Shown: positions 26,337 through 34,781, counted from the stretch's first letter. The stretch is DNA of 64,000 nt from CAVYXZ01 sp965223835 (GCA_965223835.1 CBDCXQ010000001.1:3410001-3474000), one strand, 5' to 3'. The notes: a model not told the origin generated them from the sequence alone. Program-made: numbers and translations.

Positions 26337-26387
26337 CGTGTCGCAGCCTGAAGGCGCAGCACAACAATCCAGACGTTAATTGTCCGG
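26324..26387 (-). promoter_or_regulatory. Attenuator 2 protector and antiterminator segments
   Basis: Minus-strand segment 1, CCGGAC (26387-26382), can pair with GTCTGG (26374-26369); the leader-peptide stop codon lies in the loop. Segment 2, GTCTGGAT (26374-26367), can instead pair perfectly with segment 3, ATCCAGAC (26331-26324), enclosing a second hairpin (26362-26338). Segment 3 overlaps the 5' arm and loop of the terminator, so 2:3 and 3:4 exclude each other. A ribosome waiting at the last Lys codons (26396-26391) would cover segment 1 and free segment 2, permitting read-through when lysyl-tRNA is short. Confidence 0.8.
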
Positions 26388-26426
26388 CGGCTTCTTGCTC
26401 TTCTTAGGCTTGCAACTTACGGTCAT
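26376..26426 (-). CDS. Lysine-rich leader peptide 2
   Basis: A 16-residue frame, MTVSCKPKKSKKPPDN, with five Lys codons, all AAG (residues 6, 8, 9, 11 and 12). It starts with ATG 7 bases after AGGA and ends with TAA one base before attenuator segment 2. Placed just upstream of a terminator in front of homocitrate synthase, it has the form of a classical amino-acid attenuation leader peptide sensing charged lysine tRNA. The peptide itself is probably not functional. It is too short for standard gene callers. Confidence 0.82.
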   Translation of the reverse strand: MTVSCKPKKSKKPPDN

Positions 26427-26440
26427 CAGTCTGTCCTGTT

Positions 26441-26475
26441 AAAAATAAAAAAGCCTGCGCGGTTATCCGGGCAGG
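26441..26475 (-). terminator. Attenuator 1 terminator
   Basis: Read on the minus strand: CCTGCCCGG (26475-26467), loop ATAA, CCGCGCAGG (26462-26454), one C, then TTTTTTATTTTT. The stem has one internal C-C mismatch. The ribosome-binding site of leader peptide 2 comes directly after the T run, so read-through here is needed before the second attenuator is reached. Confidence 0.82.
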
Positions 26476-26511
26476 TTAGCGACATGCAAAAATCCCGGAT
26501 TATCATCTGGG
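26465..26511 (-). promoter_or_regulatory. Attenuator 1 protector and antiterminator segments
   Basis: On the minus strand, CCCAGAT (26511-26505) can pair with ATCCGGG (26500-26494) with one mismatch and a GATA loop; the TGA stop of leader peptide 1 straddles this hairpin. ATCCGGG can instead pair perfectly with CCCGGAT (26471-26465), which takes part of the 5' arm and the loop of terminator 1. The layout is the same as in attenuator 2. Confidence 0.68.
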
Positions 26512-26571
26512 TAGTGTTTGCTTGCACTTCTTATTGGCTTGAATAAACATAAGCTGTCGTTTGCTCACCAT
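26503..26571 (-). CDS. Lysine-rich leader peptide 1
   Basis: A 22-residue frame from ATG 26571 to TGA 26505-26503 with Lys at residues 4, 14, 15 and 17; its end reads ANKKCKQTLPR. The stop is followed by an in-frame TAA and lies at the protector hairpin of attenuator 1. There is no Shine-Dalgarno sequence, and the predicted transcription start is only a few bases upstream, so translation may be leaderless. This is less certain than leader peptide 2, but the shared geometry (Lys cluster, stop in hairpin, antiterminator, terminator) supports it. Confidence 0.6.
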   Translation of the reverse strand: MVSKRQLMFIQANKKCKQTLPR

Positions 26572-26581
26572 GACCAAGCAT

Positions 26582-26611
26582 AGCATACTCAACATTAGAT
26601 GAAAATGCCAA
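26582..26611 (-). promoter_or_regulatory. Predicted promoter of the lysine operon
   Basis: On the minus strand TTGGCA (26611-26606), an 18-base spacer, then TATGCT (26587-26582). Transcription would begin near 26575, just before leader peptide 1. Neither hexamer is perfect. Confidence 0.5.
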
Positions 26612-26641
26612 TAACGATTTATACAAACATCTTTGTGCAAA

Positions 26642-26669
26642 TTGTTGTTCACGTTAGGCACACTATAGT
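26642..26669 (+). promoter_or_regulatory. Possible promoter for the kinase/pyrophosphorylase fusion
   Basis: TTGTTG at 26642-26647, 16 bases, then TATAGT at 26664-26669, divergent from the lysine operon promoter and about 50 bp before the TTG start at 26724. Confidence 0.4.
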
Positions 26670-26723
26670 TGACAATAGCACACTTTCACTACAACTGGTG
26701 ATTGGCTTGAAAGGAGCCTTGCA

Positions 26724-28646
26724 TTGAAAATCTTTGTCCCAGGGCGCATCTGCTTATTTGGCGAACACTCCGATTGGGCTGGTGGTTATCGCCGGATTAA
26801 TTCGGAAATTGAGCGGGGCTATGCCCTCATCGCAGGCACCAATCAGGGCATCTATGCCGATGTCGCACCGCACCCCGATTCACTCATTTTGACGGCAACG
26901 ACACCGGACGGCGACCAGCACGGGCCGCACGAAATTCCAATGGAACTCGATAGTCTGCTGGAAGCAGCACAACAGGGTGGTTTCTGGAGTTATATCGCCG
27001 GAGTCGCCTACCAGATTTTGACCCATTACCACGTGCGCGGGCTGGTTATCAATAATTACCATACGGACATGCCGGTCAAAAAAGGCTTATCGTCCAGCGC
27101 GGCCATCTGTGTGCTCACCGCACGGGCATTTAATCGTATTTACGATCTCAAGATGACGACACGGGGCGAGATGGAGATGGCCTATCAAGGTGAGATCGTG
27201 ACGCCATCCCGCTGTGGACGGCTCGACCAGGGTTGTGCCTTCGGTGATCGCCCGGTCTTGATGACATTTGATGGCGACCGCCTGGAAACTGAAGAACTGA
27301 GCATCGCCGACGATTTACACTTTGTCATCGTAGACTTACACGCCCAGAAAAACACGATGGAGATACTCGCCCGTCTCAATCGCGCCTATCCGTTTGCGGA
27401 CAACGAGATTGAAAAAGGTGTTCAACAATTGCTCGGTCCTATCAATCAACGCATTGTCGGTGAGGCGACCACAGCCCTTCAACAAGCGGATGCGCAACGT
27501 CTGGGTGAACTGATGACCGAAGCCCAGGCCAACTTTGATCGTTATGCCACACCTGCCTGCCCCGAAGAACTCACTGCCCCGGTCCTCCACCAAGTTTTGA
27601 ATCATGAACCTCTGAAGGCACATATCTGGGGTGCAAAAGGGGTCGGTTCACAGGGCGATGGCACCGCTCAATTCCTGGCCCGCAGTCTGGAAGATCAGCA
27701 AGCGATTATCGAAATCGTCGAACGCGACCTGGGCATGTCCGCCCTGACACTCACCATTCATGCCGGGGCGCAGATTCGTAAAGCCGTGATTCCCGCCGCC
27801 GGGTTTGGTGCCCGTTTATTCCCGGCGACCAAAGCAACTAAAAAAGAACTGTTTCCCGTTATTGACCGTGATGGCATCGCCAAACCAGCGATTTTGCTTA
27901 TTGTTGAAGAAGCACTTGAAGCCGGACTTGATGAGGTGATTATTATCGTGCAACCAGACGATCTGGATGCGTTTCAATCGCTGTTCAACATCCAGGTCTC
28001 GATTGAGAATTTCAATAAATTGTCGCCCCAGTTTCAGGAATATTCACGCCTGTTACTCGATATGGGGCGCAAGGTCAAATTCGTAGTGCAAGACAGGCAG
28101 GAAGGCCTGGGGCATGCTCTTTATATGGCGCGCGACATGATCGACAACGAACCGTTCCTACTCATGTTGGGCGACCATATCTACCGGGCCAACGGTGATC
28201 AATCCTGCGCTCGTCAGCTTTTGACGGCCTATCAACAACATGGCACCAGCGTGATTGGCCTCCGCCGTACTCCCGAAGCCGAAATCGCTAACTTTGGCAC
28301 CGTTACCGGGCGCTGGATCGAACCCAATGAACTGCTCCATATCACTGAGTTTGTGGAGAAACCGGCACTGGATTACGCTCGCAACAATTTGCAGGTGCCG
28401 GGTCTGGCAAACGATGAATACCTGACGGTCTTTGGACAATACATTATTAAGCCGCAAATCTTTCAACAGCTCGAAGAACACATTGAGAATAATGTGCGGG
28501 AAGGCGGTGAATTTCAGTTGACTTCAGCGCTGGATCGCTTGCGTCAGGAAGACGGCTTTATGGGTGTAATGATGGACGGGCAACGGTTTGACATCGGGCT
28601 GCCGGAGCACTATCTGCAAACACTCAATAACTTCGGCCAAGCCTAA
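26724..28646 (+). CDS. Bifunctional GHMP sugar kinase / UTP-sugar pyrophosphorylase fusion
   Basis: A 640-residue fusion. Residues 1-345 form a GHMP kinase: PGRICLFGEHSDWAGGYR at the start, PVKKGLSSSAA at 116-126 as the phosphate loop, and GAKGVGSQGDGTAQF near 305 as motif 3. Residues 350-640 form a GalU-type nucleotidyltransferase: KAVIPAAGFGARLFPATKAT with the nucleotide loop, KKELFPVID, GLGHALYMARD, LLMLGDHIY with the metal Asp, and FVEKP. The natural reading is free sugar to sugar-1-phosphate to UDP-sugar in one polypeptide. The kinase half resembles glucuronokinase/arabinokinase/galactokinase relatives; the sugar is not determined. It starts with TTG 7 bases after AAAGGAG. Confidence 0.85.
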   Translation: MKIFVPGRICLFGEHSDWAGGYRRINSEIERGYALIAGTNQGIYADVAPHPDSLILTATTPDGDQHGPHEIPMELDSLLEAAQQGGFWSYIAGVAYQILTHYHVRGLVINNYHTDMPVKKGLSSSAAICVLTARAFNRIYDLKMTTRGEMEMAYQGEIVTPSRCGRLDQGCAFGDRPVLMTFDGDRLETEELSIADDLHFVIVDLHAQKNTMEILARLNRAYPFADNEIEKGVQQLLGPINQRIVGEATTALQQADAQRLGELMTEAQANFDRYATPACPEELTAPVLHQVLNHEPLKAHIWGAKGVGSQGDGTAQFLARSLEDQQAIIEIVERDLGMSALTLTIHAGAQIRKAVIPAAGFGARLFPATKATKKELFPVIDRDGIAKPAILLIVEEALEAGLDEVIIIVQPDDLDAFQSLFNIQVSIENFNKLSPQFQEYSRLLLDMGRKVKFVVQDRQEGLGHALYMARDMIDNEPFLLMLGDHIYRANGDQSCARQLLTAYQQHGTSVIGLRRTPEAEIANFGTVTGRWIEPNELLHITEFVEKPALDYARNNLQVPGLANDEYLTVFGQYIIKPQIFQQLEEHIENNVREGGEFQLTSALDRLRQEDGFMGVMMDGQRFDIGLPEHYLQTLNNFGQA

Positions 28647-28769
28647 TACTGGCTTGATTCTCATGAGTAAGCATGAACGGGTGCCTCACCATACAACCAA
28701 GATTGGTGCTAGTCACTGGGGACTGCACGCGATTATAATTTATTATCACCATTTCACGGGAGGAACACC

Positions 28770-29933
28770 ATGAAAATCACCGGCGTCCGTACGCGCATTT
28801 ACGAAACCGAGATGGAGCGTTGGCTAGGTGATGCCAACAATCCTGGTGGCTGGAAACGGTATACAGCCGTCATCGTCAATATTGATACGGATGAAGGCAT
28901 CAGCGGCATGGCTTTGGGCGGTCCAGGAGCCATTCCCTATATTCACAGCCTGGTGAATGGCCTGCTGCTGGGCGCTGATCCGCGTGGCGTGCGCGGTTTA
29001 TGGCAAAAGATGAACGATGAAGTCTTCAAGGGTGGTAATCACGGGCTGGTGGGCAGCGCGGTTGCGGCAATCGACATTGCCCTGTGGGACCTGAAAGCCC
29101 GCACGAATGATGAACCGTTATGGCGTACTCTCGGCGCGTCGGAACCCCGGGTTAGAGCCTATGCCAGCGGTTTGGATATGCCCCTGTCCGATGATGAATT
29201 ACGGGCATTTTATCAGCGGATGGCAGCCAAAGGCGTTTGTGGAGGCAAGCTCAAGGTCGGCCTCAACCGTGAGGACGATCTACGCCGCATCGGGATCATG
29301 CATGATGCGCTGGCGACTTCGGGCAAAACGCCAGAAATCATGATCGACTCCAATGAATATTGGTCGCCCAAGCAGGCCATTGCCCATATCCGCTACTTCG
29401 AACAGCATTACGATATTCTGTGGGCGGAAGAACCCGCCCGGCGCTGGGACCCGGACGGCTTGCGCCAAGTGTCCAACAACATCACCGCGATGGTTTCAAC
29501 GGGCGAAAACCTCAACGAACTCCATGAACATAAACGCCTGATTGAAGCGCACGCGACCGATGTCATCCAACCGGGAGCGAGTCTGGGGATTACGGGTATC
29601 ATGCAGGTGGCGGACCTGTGTTATGCCTTCGAAATTCCAGTCTCCATGATGAACTGTCCGGCCAACTATATGGCCCACGTCGCCGCCGCCCTGCCTAACC
29701 ATATCCACATGGAAGTGCTGGATGCGGGACGCGAAGCTGCGATGCGCGTGGATAATCATATCGAAGATGGTTGGATAATTCTGGGTGAAGCGCCGGGCCT
29801 GGGCATTGAATACAATGAAGCCGAACTGGATGCTTTGCTAGTCGATAAACCATCCCCAGCTAACCGCTCTGGACGGCGGGTCGGCGCGGGATTGTATCAG
29901 GTTCCGGCAACACCCGATGAATTGTCGCATTAG
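28770..29933 (+). CDS. Enolase-superfamily sugar acid dehydratase (mandelate racemase type)
   Basis: A 387-residue enolase-superfamily protein. The N-terminal capping domain includes WKRYTAVIVNIDTDEGISG. The barrel shows GKLKVG with the second-strand Lys, then metal ligands in IDSNEYW, AEEPARRWD and STGENLNE, the Asp/Asn, Glu and Glu positions of the family. Members abstract a proton next to a carboxylate and usually dehydrate or racemise sugar acids. Substrate unknown; the sequence is not close to the 59059 dehydratase. The ATG follows GGGAGGAACACC. It is a probable single-gene unit, 123 bp after the kinase fusion. Confidence 0.88.
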   Translation: MKITGVRTRIYETEMERWLGDANNPGGWKRYTAVIVNIDTDEGISGMALGGPGAIPYIHSLVNGLLLGADPRGVRGLWQKMNDEVFKGGNHGLVGSAVAAIDIALWDLKARTNDEPLWRTLGASEPRVRAYASGLDMPLSDDELRAFYQRMAAKGVCGGKLKVGLNREDDLRRIGIMHDALATSGKTPEIMIDSNEYWSPKQAIAHIRYFEQHYDILWAEEPARRWDPDGLRQVSNNITAMVSTGENLNELHEHKRLIEAHATDVIQPGASLGITGIMQVADLCYAFEIPVSMMNCPANYMAHVAAALPNHIHMEVLDAGREAAMRVDNHIEDGWIILGEAPGLGIEYNEAELDALLVDKPSPANRSGRRVGAGLYQVPATPDELSH

Positions 29934-29951
29934 CGATTTCATTGCCGTCGG

Positions 29952-30680
29952 CTAAAATTCAGCAACCAGCCCATAATGATCGGATGGGAAGAGTGTCGGA
30001 TCATCCGGGTCGCCCGTGTTGGCAAATACTTGCGCCGATTTTACGACGAAATTCTGTGGATCGTAGAAGATGTAATCAATGCATACGGCAGGATAATCAT
30101 CCATTGTGACCAGCGGCGTGGGGAAGGTCGTGGGGTGCTCGCGGTTGAACTCATAATAGGCCGATTGAAACCGTTGCAGTGCGGCATTGATCGTCTCGGT
30201 ATCTGGCTGGGCGTTCATATCGCCGGTCAACAGCCAGCGGTCCGAACTGTAAGCGTACATCCAATCGAGCATGGCCCGCATCTGTGGTAAGCGAACACTT
30301 TCGTCACGGGGCCGGTGATGCAGATGGGTATTGGCAATATGCACTGGCTGTCCATCAACCTCAACGGTAACGCGCTGGGCGACTCGTGGTTCACGCGGCA
30401 GGTCCAACCGGGCGGAGTCCAGCACTGGCAAGCGTGACAGAATGCCTACGCCCTCTACGGGGTCATCACCCCATTTGGGTTCAACCTGGACGCTATAGGG
30501 TCTGTCTGGCATGAATTTATTGAGTGAATCGGCGAGAACGTGCGCTTGTTGAAGCGGCAACCAGACCTCTTGCAAGCCAATCACATCAGCCTCAGTTTGA
30601 TGCAACGCTGCAATGACTAAGGGCATGCGTTGTTCCCAACGGTCATTGTTGTGGCGCAGATTCAAGGTAGCGATCTTCAT
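29952..30680 (-). CDS. Endonuclease/exonuclease/phosphatase family protein
   Basis: A 242-residue member of the EEP superfamily (DNase I, sphingomyelinase, inositol phosphatase fold). ATLNLRHNNDRW gives the first strand and Asn, VIGLQEVW the metal-binding Glu, HIANTHLHHRP the catalytic His, LLTGDMNAQPD the Asp/Asn pair, and FPSDHYGLVAEF the final Asp/His. The catalytic set is complete. There is no signal peptide. The ATG at 30680 has GGAG 8 bases upstream; a longer frame to 30719 exists. The substrate, nucleic acid or phosphoester, is not known. Confidence 0.88.
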   Translation of the reverse strand: MKIATLNLRHNNDRWEQRMPLVIAALHQTEADVIGLQEVWLPLQQAHVLADSLNKFMPDRPYSVQVEPKWGDDPVEGVGILSRLPVLDSARLDLPREPRVAQRVTVEVDGQPVHIANTHLHHRPRDESVRLPQMRAMLDWMYAYSSDRWLLTGDMNAQPDTETINAALQRFQSAYYEFNREHPTTFPTPLVTMDDYPAVCIDYIFYDPQNFVVKSAQVFANTGDPDDPTLFPSDHYGLVAEF

Positions 30681-30712
30681 GCAACGTACTCCATTGAGGC
30701 ACACAAAATCTT

Positions 30713-30749
30713 CAAACAAAAAACCCTGGCAGAAATCCTACCAGGGTTT
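30713..30749 (-). terminator. Intrinsic terminator of the ABC exporter operon
   Basis: AAACCCTGG at 30721-30729 and CCAGGGTTT at 30741-30749 form a perfect 9-bp stem. On the minus strand it is followed by TTTTGTTTGAAG. It lies just after the stop of the exporter gene at 30755. Confidence 0.85.
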
Positions 30750-30754
30750 ACAAC

Positions 30755-32587
30755 TCAGTCACCCATCGCGGGTTGCATTTCTTTTTCACCATAGGGGTCG
30801 TACTGTTTTTCCAGTTCATCGCGGAACTGTTTGGTATACAGCCGATAGTAGTGCCCCCGTTGGCGCAAGAGTTCCTGATGTGTGCCCATCTCGTCAATCT
30901 GACCGGCCTGCAATACCAAAATCCGATCAGCCCGCTTGATTGTAGACAGCCGATGGGCGATCACAAAGCTGGTTGACCGCTTCATCAGGGTATCCATCCC
31001 CTGCTGAATCAGCGCTTCAGTTAAGGTATCAACTGAACTGGTGGCTTCATCCATGATAAAGATGTCGGGTTGGGCCAATACCGCCCGTGCCAGGCTAATC
31101 AACTGCTTTTGCCCAACCGAGAGCAGGGTCCCGCCCTCACCAACCGGCGATTCGTAACCATTTTCCAGCGTCGCAACGAACTCATGTGCGCCCGCCAGTT
31201 TGGCAGCCTCGATTACTTCTTCGTCGCTGGCCTCCAAACGCCCGTAACGGATGTTCTCATTAATCGTGCCTGAGAACAGATGCGGGGTTTGCAGCACCAT
31301 GCCAATGCGTGATTGAATACCGTCTAGCGTAAACTGCGTGTAATCAGTTCCGCCGATGCGGATAACGCCGTTCCTGGGTTCATAGAAGCGACAGATCAAA
31401 TTGACGATGGTGGATTTACCCGCGCCGGTTGGCCCAACAAGCGCGATGGTTTCGCCCTGTTTGACGGTCAATGAGAAATCGCGCAGCACCGGATTATCTT
31501 CTTCATAGTAGAAATCCACATGGTCGAACTCGATGTCCGCCGCAATCGTGGCCGGTTTGAACGCGTCGGGACGGTTCACAATTTCGGCATCGGTATCGAT
31601 CAGCGAAAACGTGCGCTCAGCAGACGCGATGGCCTGTTGCATTGAGGCGTATACCCGCGCCAGGTCCTGAATCGGCCACAGCATAAAGGTCACATAGGCA
31701 ACGAACGCTTGAATACCACCAATCGTCATACCGCCCATTTGCACCAGATCACCACCCCGGACAACGATCAGCGCCAGCGCAATCGCACTGAGTATTTGTA
31801 CTGCCGGTAAGAACAGCGCTGACAGCCAAGCCGCGCGGAACGACGCATTATACATATTATCGGTAAGTTCGTTGAATTCGCCGAGGTTCTTCCGTTCGCG
31901 GCGCAGTGCCTTCACAACGCGTACACCCGTGATATTTTCGTTGAATGCGCCAGTAATCATCGAGTTAATCTTACGCGATAGCCGGAACTGCACGATGATT
32001 TTCTGCTTAAACCAGATCGAAATCGCCACCAGAATCGGCACCAGCACCAACACAATCAGTGCCAGTTCCCATTTGATGAGTAACATGAAGAACAACCCGG
32101 TCAGAATATTCATCACGGCCCAGGTCGTATCCAGCAAGCCCCACGTCACCAGCTCGGCAATCCGCTCGGTATCCGACGTCAAGCGCGACATAATCCAGCC
32201 GACCGGCGTGCGGTCAAAGTAGCTGAAGGACAGGTCTTGCAGATGATTGAACAATTTCTTGCGCAGATCATACTGCACCCGATGCCCTAGAATACCCGCC
32301 AGGTAGATAAAGCCGAACACACCGACCGAGAACAAAACACCGATGATCGCATATTGCACCAGCAGGTTGTTTAGTGCATTCACGTTCTGCGGAATGATGG
32401 CTTCATCAATGACCCGCTTGGTCAGTAGCGTAAAATATGATTCCAAAACTGAGACCATCCCGATTGCCACCAGGAAGCCCGCGACCCATTTCCAATGGGG
32501 ACGCACCAAGCCAAAAATGCGAACCAGCGTTTTGCCATCAAATTTCGAATCGAATTCCTCTTCATCGAAATAGCTATTATCAGGCAC
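30755..32587 (-). CDS. ABC exporter half-transporter, consensus-site subunit
   Basis: A 610-residue half-transporter with a six-helix membrane domain (about residues 35-340) and a C-terminal ATPase. Walker A is GPTGAGKSTIV, the signature is LSVGQKQ, and Walker B is IFIMDEATSSVD with the catalytic Glu present. The H-loop is IAHRLST. Together with the upstream gene it would form a heterodimeric exporter of the BmrCD/TM287-288 type, pumping drugs, lipids or peptides outward. The GTG at 32587, 6 bases after GAGG, overlaps the stop of the upstream gene by 8 bases; longer frames up to 32677 overlap that gene too far to be likely. Confidence 0.9.
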   Translation of the reverse strand: MPDNSYFDEEEFDSKFDGKTLVRIFGLVRPHWKWVAGFLVAIGMVSVLESYFTLLTKRVIDEAIIPQNVNALNNLLVQYAIIGVLFSVGVFGFIYLAGILGHRVQYDLRKKLFNHLQDLSFSYFDRTPVGWIMSRLTSDTERIAELVTWGLLDTTWAVMNILTGLFFMLLIKWELALIVLVLVPILVAISIWFKQKIIVQFRLSRKINSMITGAFNENITGVRVVKALRRERKNLGEFNELTDNMYNASFRAAWLSALFLPAVQILSAIALALIVVRGGDLVQMGGMTIGGIQAFVAYVTFMLWPIQDLARVYASMQQAIASAERTFSLIDTDAEIVNRPDAFKPATIAADIEFDHVDFYYEEDNPVLRDFSLTVKQGETIALVGPTGAGKSTIVNLICRFYEPRNGVIRIGGTDYTQFTLDGIQSRIGMVLQTPHLFSGTINENIRYGRLEASDEEVIEAAKLAGAHEFVATLENGYESPVGEGGTLLSVGQKQLISLARAVLAQPDIFIMDEATSSVDTLTEALIQQGMDTLMKRSTSFVIAHRLSTIKRADRILVLQAGQIDEMGTHQELLRQRGHYYRLYTKQFRDELEKQYDPYGEKEMQPAMGD

Positions 32588-34433
32588 TCGCCACCTCTCT
32601 TTCCAATTCATCCTCAATGCGCGCCTGCACATCGTAAACCTGGCGATAAATTCCGGCTTGCGTGACCAACTCATCATGGGTGCCGCGCTGGACGATACGC
32701 CCTTTATCCAGCACCAGAATTAAATCTGCTGACATTAGACTCTGAACACGGTGCGCGATCACAAACGTGGTGCGATTTTGCATCAAGCGTTTCAGGGCCG
32801 CCCGAATATCAGCCTCCGTTTCAGTGTCGACTGACGAGGTTGAGTCATCAAGGACCAGAATGCGCGGATCCTTGAGCAGCGTCCGGGCCAGCGCAACCCG
32901 TTGCTTTTGTCCACCTGATAGCGTGACACCCCGTTCACCCACCAGCGTGTCATAACCTTTCGGGAAGGTCAAAATGACATCGTGGACCGCCGCCGCCTGG
33001 GCTGCTGCTTCAATTTCAGCCTCGGTGACTTCTCGACTCAGGCCATAGGTGATATTTTCGCGGATCGAGCGTGAGAACAAAAATGGTTCTTGTTCCACCA
33101 TACCAATTTGCTCACGTAAATAGCCCCGCGCATAATCTTTTAGCTCCACACCATCCAGCTTGACGCTGCCAGATGTATAATCGTAAAAGCGTGGTAGCAG
33201 GTTCACCAGCGAGGTTTTACCGGAACCAGTTGAACCCAATAAGGCAATTGTCTGCCCGGCTTCACATTGGAAGCTAATGTCTTCGAGCACCGGTGTGTTT
33301 TCATCGTACTCGAACCAGACCCGGTCAAAGGTAATCTCACCCCGCACATTTTCCGCCGGTTCCAGGCCTTCATGGAGCGGTTCACGATCTTGCCTAATGA
33401 TTTCCATCACGCGGCCAAAGGACACCAGACCAGTGGAGGTCTGCACGATCAAACGGCCCAGTTCACGCATGGGCCAGATGATGCGCACGACAATGCCGGT
33501 ATAGGCGATGAAACTGCCGATGGTGATGTCACCATTAATGACCATCAACGCACCGACCACGAGGCCGGCAATCTGCTGAATAAAACCAATCGTATCCGAC
33601 ACCGGCCAGTAGAGTGACATCATCGTCAACATGCGACGCCCAAGCGTAAACCGTTGCCAGTTCTCTTTATCGAACTTTTCGATTTCATATTGTTGGCGGG
33701 CAAAGGCTTTGACGACCCGCACACCGGTCAGATTTTCCTGCATCGCGGTAGAAAGTTTGGCGTCCTGTTCCTGAAACGCCTCGTAGACTTTCTCGACCTT
33801 CTTGAAGAAGAAGAACGACATCGCCACCATCACTGGAATCGCAATGACTGAGATAACCGCCAACTGGACATTGATGAGCAGCAAGGCGGTGAAGTTGATG
33901 ACAAAGAACGTGATGATGCGCCCTACGCCCAGCACCTGATCCGCAAAAAAACGTCGGATGGCATCTACATCCGACGTTGAGCGCTGAATCAGTTCACCAG
34001 TTTGCATCTGGTCATGATATGAAAAGGTCAAACGCTGCAAATGATCGTAGACGTAGTTGCGCAGTCGCCGGGCGATGCCCTCACCGGTGCGGGCTGCCAA
34101 CCGACCGCTATTGAATGAGAACAAGCCCTCAATCAAGGCCAGCGATATGAAGCCTACCGCCACGATCAGCAAAATCGTGACGCGATCTTCGATGCCGCCG
34201 AGAAAGGTCATCGGACTGGCCGCGCCGTTGTCACCAGTAATCGTCGCGAGTACCGTGTCCACAAAGTAGGCCAGCAGCAAGAACGTTGCGGTTTTAGCCG
34301 CCGTCGCAATTGCCAGACTGGAGATAGCTCCCAGATATTTGAGCCGGTAGCCGGTGAGCAGTCGGAATAAACCCTGGAACCGGCGTTCACTAATGGCATT
34401 TTTCAAATCGTAATCGGGCAGCACCTGTGCCAT
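32580..34433 (-). CDS. ABC exporter half-transporter, degenerate-site subunit
   Basis: A 617-residue half-transporter: six membrane helices (from about residue 38) and an ATPase domain with Walker A GSTGSGKTSLV and a perfect LSGGQKQR signature. Walker B is ILVLDDSTSSVD, where the catalytic Glu is replaced by Asp. That change, paired with a normal Walker B but altered signature in the partner, is the known mark of heterodimeric exporters with one degenerate ATP site. The ATG at 34433 lies 6 bases after GGAGG; a TTG two codons earlier abuts it. It is the first gene of a two-gene operon. Confidence 0.92.
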   Translation of the reverse strand: MAQVLPDYDLKNAISERRFQGLFRLLTGYRLKYLGAISSLAIATAAKTATFLLLAYFVDTVLATITGDNGAASPMTFLGGIEDRVTILLIVAVGFISLALIEGLFSFNSGRLAARTGEGIARRLRNYVYDHLQRLTFSYHDQMQTGELIQRSTSDVDAIRRFFADQVLGVGRIITFFVINFTALLLINVQLAVISVIAIPVMVAMSFFFFKKVEKVYEAFQEQDAKLSTAMQENLTGVRVVKAFARQQYEIEKFDKENWQRFTLGRRMLTMMSLYWPVSDTIGFIQQIAGLVVGALMVINGDITIGSFIAYTGIVVRIIWPMRELGRLIVQTSTGLVSFGRVMEIIRQDREPLHEGLEPAENVRGEITFDRVWFEYDENTPVLEDISFQCEAGQTIALLGSTGSGKTSLVNLLPRFYDYTSGSVKLDGVELKDYARGYLREQIGMVEQEPFLFSRSIRENITYGLSREVTEAEIEAAAQAAAVHDVILTFPKGYDTLVGERGVTLSGGQKQRVALARTLLKDPRILVLDDSTSSVDTETEADIRAALKRLMQNRTTFVIAHRVQSLMSADLILVLDKGRIVQRGTHDELVTQAGIYRQVYDVQARIEDELEREVASA

Positions 34434-34781
34434 ATACAACCTCCCCCACAGACAATAAAGGCCGGAGTTGGGGTACTCCAGCGCAATGTTTATTTTACAA
34501 CTACACCCGTTTGGGCAGTATACCCAATTTATTAAGGTTCATCGGTCTTGAACCATAAAAATCAGGCCTCAATATATCACAAGAGTTCATAAAGGTCAAA
34601 TCCTATACGATTGGAATGTTTACTTCCGGGCATGAAATCCACAAAAATCCAGCCACGTTTACAATGAAGCGGCCCATACCGTCTAGTTAGCACCCTGTAA
34701 GGCCGCGTTTATATAATCCAGCCACTCAACGAATTTCAGATCGCTCACCTCATCCTAGTCAGGAAATTCAAAGTAAACGCT
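34434..34781. other. Divergent intergenic region, no gene seen
   Basis: 348 bp between the exporter operon and the acyltransferase. It is AT-rich and no ORF looks coding. A small hairpin (GGAGT/ACTCC, near 34462-34480) would lie in the leader of the exporter message. A TATAAT at 34712-34717 could be the -10 for the acyltransferase, but no good -35 precedes it. Otherwise I see nothing. Confidence 0.4.

Noticed and set aside
26426..26506. A 26-codon frame starting ATGATAATC in the lysine leader, ending at TGA overlapping leader peptide 2
   Set aside because: It has no ribosome-binding site, contains no Lys codon and runs through terminator 1. Leader peptide 1 in another frame fits the attenuator geometry.
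26303..26611. T-box or lysine (L-box) riboswitch in the homocitrate synthase leader
   Set aside because: No T-box motif (TGGNACCGCG type) and no L-box core could be found, and the leader is too short for an L-box. Short Lys-rich frames with competing hairpins fit better.
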